Notes under the pieces: generated by a model
What the model saw: only the letters and a program-made list of their open reading frames with translations
What the model was told of the DNA's origin: nothing
Database searches by the model: none
Position numbers and translations under genes: made by a program
Part shown: piece by piece, positions 59,648 to 64,000 of the stretch
Numbering within the stretch: the first letter of the stretch is position 1
Layout: every line of letters starts with the position of its first letter
DNA from: JAFALK01 sp036500605
GTDB lineage: Bacteria > Pseudomonadota > Gammaproteobacteria > Burkholderiales > Burkholderiaceae_C
Direction of reading: 5' to 3'
Assembly: GCA_036500605.1 (NCBI GenBank)
Contig: DASYBU010000044.1
Span: 1-64,000, forward strand
Length of the DNA stretch: 64,000 nucleotides

Positions 59648-60922
59648 ATGTGCAGCAAACCCAATGTCCTGAATGTCTTCAGCGGTCTGATTCGACCCAG
59701 TACAGTGCCCACCAAGGCGCTGCCTTTTGTCGACACAGCTCCGACGACCGCGGAGACACGCGGATCGCGCCGCCGTCGCCTGTGGGATCTGCCCCCGCAG
59801 GCTTTGTGCCCTGTGATCGGCGTGTGCCTGCCGATGCCGCTCTTGCGCCGGCGCTTGAACATGCCTGCCGGCAACGTCCGGGCCACCGACTACGAATTGC
59901 ATTGCGGCGCCATCACTGAATGCGGCCACCGCAGCCCGATGGCCGAGTTGCTGCAACGCGAGTTGGACCAGCGCTATCTGCGCGCGATCCGCCTGGCTGC
60001 CCAGCACAAGAGCACGCCCGCCTTGGCTCTCTGGTGGGAGGACACGCGCAAGGCTGAATGCGGCACCGAGCAAAGCGGCAGCACGATTGCCGGCACGCTC
60101 TGGGCAACGCTCACCCATCCCCGCTGCGACGAGCCTCTGCAGGAGCGCGTGCTGCGAGACATCCACATGGTCCAGCATCAGGTGGGCGCCGCCAACCGTG
60201 CGGATCTGCAGCAACTGGAGGCGCTGAGCGATGAGAACCTGGTGCTCACGCGGGCGTTGGCGCAGATCCAGCAACGCAGCACCCGGCTGCTGCAGGAGCG
60301 CGCGATGCAGATCGAGAAACAGGCCGCCGAGCTGCTGCAGCAGCGCGCCGTGCTGCTCGGGCGCGACACGCTCATCGCCAGCCTGCGCGAGGACATGCAA
60401 GCGCTCGAAGCCTCGGTGCCGGGGCTGCGACATCGCCAGCAGCAGGCCGAGCAGATCACGCGGCAGCAGGCTCGCATCCACGAACTGGAGCACGCCTTGC
60501 TGAACGCGCGTCAGGAGCTCGAGCGCCAATGTCGTCGCAGCGCAGAGCTGACTCAAGCGGAACCGGATGCCGGCGCCGAGATGGCGATTGAAGAACGGCA
60601 GTTGCCTCAACTCGGCGAGCAGGCTGTGCTGTGCGTGGGCGGTCGGCAATCCGTGGTGCCCGTCTACCGTCAGCTGATCGAGCGCACCGGCGGGCGCTTC
60701 CTGCACCATGACGGCGGCGAAGAAGACGCCTCGGCCAAGCTCGACGCCAGCCTCGCGGCCGCCGATCTGGTGATCTGCCAGACCGGCTGCATCAGCCACG
60801 ACGCGTACTGGCGAGTGAAGGACCATTGCAAGCGCCACGGCAAGCAATGCGTGTTCGTGGACAAACCCAGCGCCAGCAGCTTGCAGCGTGCCTTGTTCGA
60901 CCTTGAGACCAGGAGCGCCTGA
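59648..60922 (+). CDS. DUF2325 domain protein
   Basis: A 424-residue protein. The C-terminal about 100 residues form a DUF2325 domain (AVLCVGGRQSVVPVYRQLIERTGGRFLHHDGG, and the LVICQTGCISHDAYWRVKDHC core). The middle (about residues 200-300) is a long predicted coiled coil rich in Gln/Glu/Arg/Leu. The N-terminus is basic and unusual. DUF2325 proteins are often found next to heme or iron genes in betaproteobacteria, and this one follows hemP and bfr/bfd; a function in metal or heme metabolism is inferred. No membrane segments. Confidence 0.9.
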   Translation: MCSKPNVLNVFSGLIRPSTVPTKALPFVDTAPTTAETRGSRRRRLWDLPPQALCPVIGVCLPMPLLRRRLNMPAGNVRATDYELHCGAITECGHRSPMAELLQRELDQRYLRAIRLAAQHKSTPALALWWEDTRKAECGTEQSGSTIAGTLWATLTHPRCDEPLQERVLRDIHMVQHQVGAANRADLQQLEALSDENLVLTRALAQIQQRSTRLLQERAMQIEKQAAELLQQRAVLLGRDTLIASLREDMQALEASVPGLRHRQQQAEQITRQQARIHELEHALLNARQELERQCRRSAELTQAEPDAGAEMAIEERQLPQLGEQAVLCVGGRQSVVPVYRQLIERTGGRFLHHDGGEEDASAKLDASLAAADLVICQTGCISHDAYWRVKDHCKRHGKQCVFVDKPSASSLQRALFDLETRSA

Positions 60923-60924
60923 GC

Positions 60925-60940
60925 GCGCGAGCTATCGCGC
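60925..60940. other. Small hairpin between convergent genes
   Basis: GCGCGA (60925-60930) and TCGCGC (60935-60940) form a 6-bp stem with a 4-base loop, covering the stop of the lytic transglycosylase gene (minus). It has no T-run. Confidence 0.3.
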
Positions 60941-61882
60941 CATGATCGGCGAGGGCTCAGCGATTGAAGCATCAAATGGATGCCAATACTGGCCCGCCAG
61001 CCGCGCTGTGATCAGGCGCACGTAGTTGCGCGTCTCAGCGTAAGGAGGCACGCCGTGATAGCGATCAACGGCCTTCTCACCCGCGTTGTAGGCCGCCAGC
61101 ACAAGAGGCAGATCGCCCTGGTAATACGCCAGCAACCAGCGCAGATAAGCCATGCCGCCACGGATGTTCTGCGTCGGATCGGTGAGCTTCGTGACCTTGA
61201 AGCGCAGCGCCGTATCGGGCAGCAGTTGCATCAGCCCCTGCGCGTTCTTGTTCGAAACCGCGAGCGGATCGAAATTTGATTCGGTGGCCATCAAGGCGAG
61301 CACCAGCGAAGGCGAAAGCTTGTAGTCCGGCGCCACGATATCGACGAATCGGACGATCACGGCCGGCGCGTTCGCAGGCGGCGGCAGCGTGACAAAGCCC
61401 GTCGCGGTTCGAGACGTTCGCGGCGATTTGGCCGCCTGCGGCTTCGTCACTGCATCCGCCTCCGGCGGGCGCAGGCAAGGCGGCGTCGGCCCGAGCGGCG
61501 TGCCCAGCCGCTTGGCCATGTTCTCGGCCTGCACGATGCCCTGCTCGGCCGCAGCCGCAAACAGGTGCGCCGCCTCAGCATCGTTCTGCCGGATACCGCG
61601 TCCATTGGTAAGCATCCAGGCCAGGTTGTATTGCGCCACCGCGTCACCGTAGCGCGCGGCGCGGCAATAGAGCTGCGCAGCCAGCACCGGATCGCGCGGC
61701 TGGCCATCGCCGTTCTCGGCGGCCTCACCCTCCTGGCGCCAGCGTTCGACCTGCGCCGGCACGACAGGTCCGACCTCGGCCGGCGGCGTGGCCGGGCGCG
61801 GCAAGGACTCCAGGGTCAGCGTCGGCACCTGGGCCGAGGCCTGCCCTGCCGCCAGGATCAGCGCGAAGACATAACGCCGCAT
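60932..61882 (-). CDS. Lytic transglycosylase with Sel1-like repeats
   Basis: A 316-residue secreted protein. A signal peptide ends near residue 17 (GQASAQ). Residues about 60-130 have one or two Sel1-like repeats (QLYCRAARYGDAVAQYNLAWMLTNGRGI). The C-terminal SLT domain has the catalytic Glu in ATESNFDPLAVS, the family motif GLMQLLPDTALRF and VLAAYNAGEKAV. It should cleave murein glycan strands in the periplasm. It is 12 bases downstream of sppA, so both may share a transcript. Confidence 0.93.
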   Translation of the reverse strand: MRRYVFALILAAGQASAQVPTLTLESLPRPATPPAEVGPVVPAQVERWRQEGEAAENGDGQPRDPVLAAQLYCRAARYGDAVAQYNLAWMLTNGRGIRQNDAEAAHLFAAAAEQGIVQAENMAKRLGTPLGPTPPCLRPPEADAVTKPQAAKSPRTSRTATGFVTLPPPANAPAVIVRFVDIVAPDYKLSPSLVLALMATESNFDPLAVSNKNAQGLMQLLPDTALRFKVTKLTDPTQNIRGGMAYLRWLLAYYQGDLPLVLAAYNAGEKAVDRYHGVPPYAETRNYVRLITARLAGQYWHPFDASIAEPSPIMAR

Positions 61883-61894
61883 ATCAGCTGAAGG

Positions 61895-62896
61895 TCAACG
61901 GATCGAAGGCAGGCTTCGCAGCGACTTGATCGCGCTCTCGCCCAAGGCCGCGCCGAAGCGCTTGGCCAGCCGCTCGGCCACGTTGTCGCGCGGCGTGTAG
62001 TCGATCACATCCTCGGCCTTGACCACCTCGCGGGCGACAAAATCTAGATTGCCGAAATCGTCGGCGAGGCCCATCTTGACGGCTTCTTCGCCGTTCCAGA
62101 ACAGGCCCGAGAAGGTGTCAGGCGTTTCCTTCAAGCGCTTGCCACGGCCTTCACGCACCACGTCGATGAACTGCTGGTGGATCTGGTCGAGCATGGCCTG
62201 CGCATAGGCGCGCTGCTTGGGCGGCAAGGGGGAATATGGATCGAGCATGCCCTTGTTGGCGCCGGCGGTCAGCAGGCGGCGCTCAACGCCAACTTTCTCC
62301 ATCACGCCCGTGAAACCGAAGCTGTCCATCAGCACCCCGATGGAGCCGACGACGGAAGCCTTGTCCACATAGATTTCATCGGCCGCGGCGGCCATGTAAT
62401 AGGCGCCCGAGGCACAGATCTCCTCGCACACTGCGTAGACCTTCTTGTGATATTGAGCACGCAGACGGTTGATCTCGTCATTGACGATGCCCGCCTGCAC
62501 GGGGCTGCCGCCCGGCGAGTTGAAGCGCATCACGATGGCCTGCGCGCCCGGGTCGGCAAAGGCGTCCTTGAGCGCGGAGACGATCAGCTCGGCGCTGGCA
62601 TCGGTGTCTTCCGCAATTTCTCCGCGCACTTCGACGAGTGCCGTGTGCGGCGACGAAGGCGGGTTCATGTGATACCGCGACGCCAACACCACCCACAGCA
62701 AGCCGCAGAGCAGGGTCAGCCAGAGCACGCGATAGAAAAGCTTCCAGCGCCGCGCGCTGCGGCGGTCGCGCATGTATTCCTGGGCGAATTGCGCAAGCAC
62801 GGCTTCGTAACCCGGCCTCCCAGGCGCTGGCGCCACGGGAGGAACCGGTGGCAGGGGATCGGGAATCGGCGGCGGCAGTTGGTCTTCGGTACTCAT
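61895..62896 (-). CDS. sppA: S49 family signal peptide peptidase (SppA type)
   Basis: A 333-residue serine protease. One membrane segment near residues 47-67 (VLWLTLLCGLLWVVLASRY) anchors it with the catalytic domain in the periplasm. RFNSPGGSPVQAGIVNDEI and EEICASGAYYMAAAADEIYV, the second with the nucleophile Ser, are the S49 hallmarks. A Lys in DKASVVGSIGVL completes the dyad. A Pro-rich N-terminal tail precedes the membrane helix. It is coupled closely to the Rieske gene, whose stop is 2 bases before the sppA start. Confidence 0.94.
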   Translation of the reverse strand: MSTEDQLPPPIPDPLPPVPPVAPAPGRPGYEAVLAQFAQEYMRDRRSARRWKLFYRVLWLTLLCGLLWVVLASRYHMNPPSSPHTALVEVRGEIAEDTDASAELIVSALKDAFADPGAQAIVMRFNSPGGSPVQAGIVNDEINRLRAQYHKKVYAVCEEICASGAYYMAAAADEIYVDKASVVGSIGVLMDSFGFTGVMEKVGVERRLLTAGANKGMLDPYSPLPPKQRAYAQAMLDQIHQQFIDVVREGRGKRLKETPDTFSGLFWNGEEAVKMGLADDFGNLDFVAREVVKAEDVIDYTPRDNVAERLAKRFGAALGESAIKSLRSLPSIR

Positions 62897-62898
62897 GG

Positions 62899-63285
62899 TC
62901 AGTCTTCAAAAACGGGACGCGTGTCGCGGGAAGGGTACCAATACACCTTGCCCTCACGCTCCTCCACTTCGATCTTGGTCAGCCCCATGCGGCCGCACAT
63001 GCCGGTCACGCAGCGGCCGGTGCGCGGGTCATACACGGCACCGTGGATGCTGCACATGATGAACTGCTTGCCGCTGTCGAGGAACTCGCCTTCCTGCCAG
63101 TCCATCTCGGTCGGCACATGGGCGCAGCGGTTCAGGTAGGCGACAACCTGGCCTTCAAAACGCAGCGCAAACGCGCGAGCGGGTCGGCGGTATTGCAGCA
63201 CGTCGAAGGTGTGGGCCTTGCCGCGCTCTTCGAGTTCGGTGGACTCGCACAGCGGCTGGGCGCCTGGCTTTTCGGGTTCGTTCAT
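62899..63285 (-). CDS. Rieske 2Fe-2S ferredoxin
   Basis: A 128-residue soluble Rieske protein. The cluster ligands are RCAHVP (CxH) and CSIHGA (CxxH), separated by about 25 residues, as in Rieske domains. RTGRCVTGMCG carries two further Cys. It may be an electron-transfer partner for another enzyme. ATG 63285 (MNEPEKPG) is one base after the HAD stop; the frame extends further upstream but within the HAD gene. Confidence 0.92.
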   Translation of the reverse strand: MNEPEKPGAQPLCESTELEERGKAHTFDVLQYRRPARAFALRFEGQVVAYLNRCAHVPTEMDWQEGEFLDSGKQFIMCSIHGAVYDPRTGRCVTGMCGRMGLTKIEVEEREGKVYWYPSRDTRPVFED

Positions 63286-63286
63286 T

Positions 63287-63946
63287 TCAGGCGTTAGCGA
63301 GAAGCCATTGATGCAGTTCGGCGGTCGAATGCGCCACAAAGAGCGGATTGAACTCCGCGAACAGCTCCGCATCATGCGCGCCGAAGCTGACGGCGACGCT
63401 GGGCACGCCGGCGTTCTGCGCCATCTGCAGGTCGTGCGTGGTGTCGCCCACCATCAGCGTGCGCTCGGGCTCGGCGCCGAACTCGCGCATCAGCTCCAGC
63501 AGCATCTGCGGGTGAGGTTTGCCAGCCGTCTCGTCGGCCGTGCGGCTGCCGTCGAACAATTCGTCGAGCTTGGACAGCCTCAGCGCCTCGTCCAGGCCCC
63601 GGCGGTTCTTGCCGGTGGCGATCGTCAGCCAGTGGTGGCGAGCCTGCAAGCCCTCCAGCATCTCGCGCGTGCCATTGAACAGCATGACCTTGTCGTGCGC
63701 AGACAGGTAGTGGTGGCGATAGGCCTTGGCCAATTCGTCATAGCGTTCGATCGGCAACGTCGGCACCGCATGTTGCAGCGCCTTCGCCAGCGACATGCCG
63801 ATCACATAACTGGCATCTTCATCAGACGGGCGCGGCAGGCCCAGATCGACGGCCGACTGCTGGATGCAATGCGTGATCAAGGCCGTCGAGTCGTAAAGCG
63901 TGCCATCCCAATCGAAGGCAATCAAGTCGAACTGCTGGGGTCTCAT
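63287..63946 (-). CDS. HAD-superfamily phosphatase (Gph/phosphoglycolate-type)
   Basis: A 219-residue hydrolase of the HAD type IA group. The nucleophile motif is AFDWDGTLYDST (DxDxT), motif II the TGKNRRGLDE region, and motif III/IV GKPHPQMLLELM and MVGDTTHDLQMAQNAGV. The substrate is unknown; 2-phosphoglycolate or another small phosphoester is likely. ATG 63946 is favoured because it overlaps the rluC stop (ATGA). The order rluC-HAD-Rieske-sppA is typical of betaproteobacteria. Confidence 0.92.
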   Translation of the reverse strand: MRPQQFDLIAFDWDGTLYDSTALITHCIQQSAVDLGLPRPSDEDASYVIGMSLAKALQHAVPTLPIERYDELAKAYRHHYLSAHDKVMLFNGTREMLEGLQARHHWLTIATGKNRRGLDEALRLSKLDELFDGSRTADETAGKPHPQMLLELMREFGAEPERTLMVGDTTHDLQMAQNAGVPSVAVSFGAHDAELFAEFNPLFVAHSTAELHQWLLANA

Positions 63947-64000
63947 AACTTTGCTATCAAAGCCTCGCACTCGGGAGGCAGCGGCGCCAGCAGCTCGATC
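63943..64000 (-). CDS. rluC: Ribosomal large subunit pseudouridine synthase C, C-terminal end (partial)
   Basis: The last 18 codons of a minus-strand gene run off the window edge: IELLAPLPPECEALIAKL then TGA at 63943-63945. The LLAPLPP-type ending is typical of RluC, which modifies 23S rRNA, and rluC is the expected neighbour of this HAD gene in betaproteobacteria. The stop overlaps the HAD start (ATGA). Only the C-terminus is visible, so the assignment leans on context. Confidence 0.6.
   Translation of the reverse strand, partial: IELLAPLPPECEALIAKL

Overview
The window is about 64 kb of GC-rich chromosomal DNA from a betaproteobacterium, most likely a member of the Burkholderiales near the Roseateles/Rubrivivax/Leptothrix group. 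This placement rests on gene content and protein style only: ubiE/ubiJ/ubiB and aspS-DUF502-FmdB neighbourhoods, an exosortase B exopolysaccharide (EPS) locus, a PEP-CTERM protein, HemP, and a 1284-residue fused FAD/Fe-S oxidoreductase. I saw no tRNA, rRNA, CRISPR array, insertion sequence or prophage.

Region 1 (1-7.9 kb, all minus strand) is housekeeping: the 5' part of an unrecognised membrane protein cut by the window edge, aspS, a DUF502 membrane protein, an FmdB-type zinc ribbon protein, a sodium:solute symporter, ubiB and ubiJ. Region 2 (8.0-41.7 kb) is a large EPS locus with two inward-facing arms. The left arm (plus) has an initiating sugar-1-phosphate transferase, epsL, galE, manC, rfbBDAC and an EF-hand protein. 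The middle has kdsA, ugd and a UDP-glucuronate epimerase (minus), a lone wecB (plus) and a decayed second epimerase copy. The right arm (minus, read from 41.7 down to 22.3 kb) runs epsD-epsE-epsF-epsG-xrtB-epsI-gmd-fcl-wzy-wzx-GT4-GT2-GT2-GT4-GT4-GH39-(phosphatase-like)-GT26, with many ATGA start/stop overlaps. Together these supply UDP-Gal, GDP-Man, GDP-Fuc, dTDP-Rha, UDP-GlcA/GalA and UDP-ManNAc, build a lipid-linked repeat, flip and polymerise it, and export it. A periplasmic GH39 hydrolase resembling PslG is embedded in the same operon.

Region 3 (42.1-56.9 kb): ubiE and a DUF971 gene resume the ubiquinone block that the EPS locus appears to have split. Then come an M13 metallopeptidase, a small secreted protein, a PEP-CTERM protein (probable exosortase B substrate), the FAD/Fe-S giant, a glycerophosphodiesterase, an MFS transporter with a GNAT acetyltransferase, a PQQ-type sugar dehydrogenase lipoprotein, gamma-glutamyltransferase and a small Ala/Lys/His-rich secreted protein. 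Region 4 (56.9-64 kb): a stand-alone ureG, an outer-membrane barrel protein, an iron group (bfd, bfr, hemP with a Fur-like palindrome), a DUF2325 protein, a lytic transglycosylase, and a coupled sppA/Rieske/HAD/rluC group that runs off the right edge.

The most notable points are the apparent insertion of the EPS locus into the ubiE-ubiJ-ubiB block, a frameshifted remnant of a second UDP-glucuronate epimerase at about 22.0-22.26 kb, an alkaline-phosphatase-like protein whose metal motifs all look degenerate, and the PslG-like hydrolase inside an exosortase B locus.
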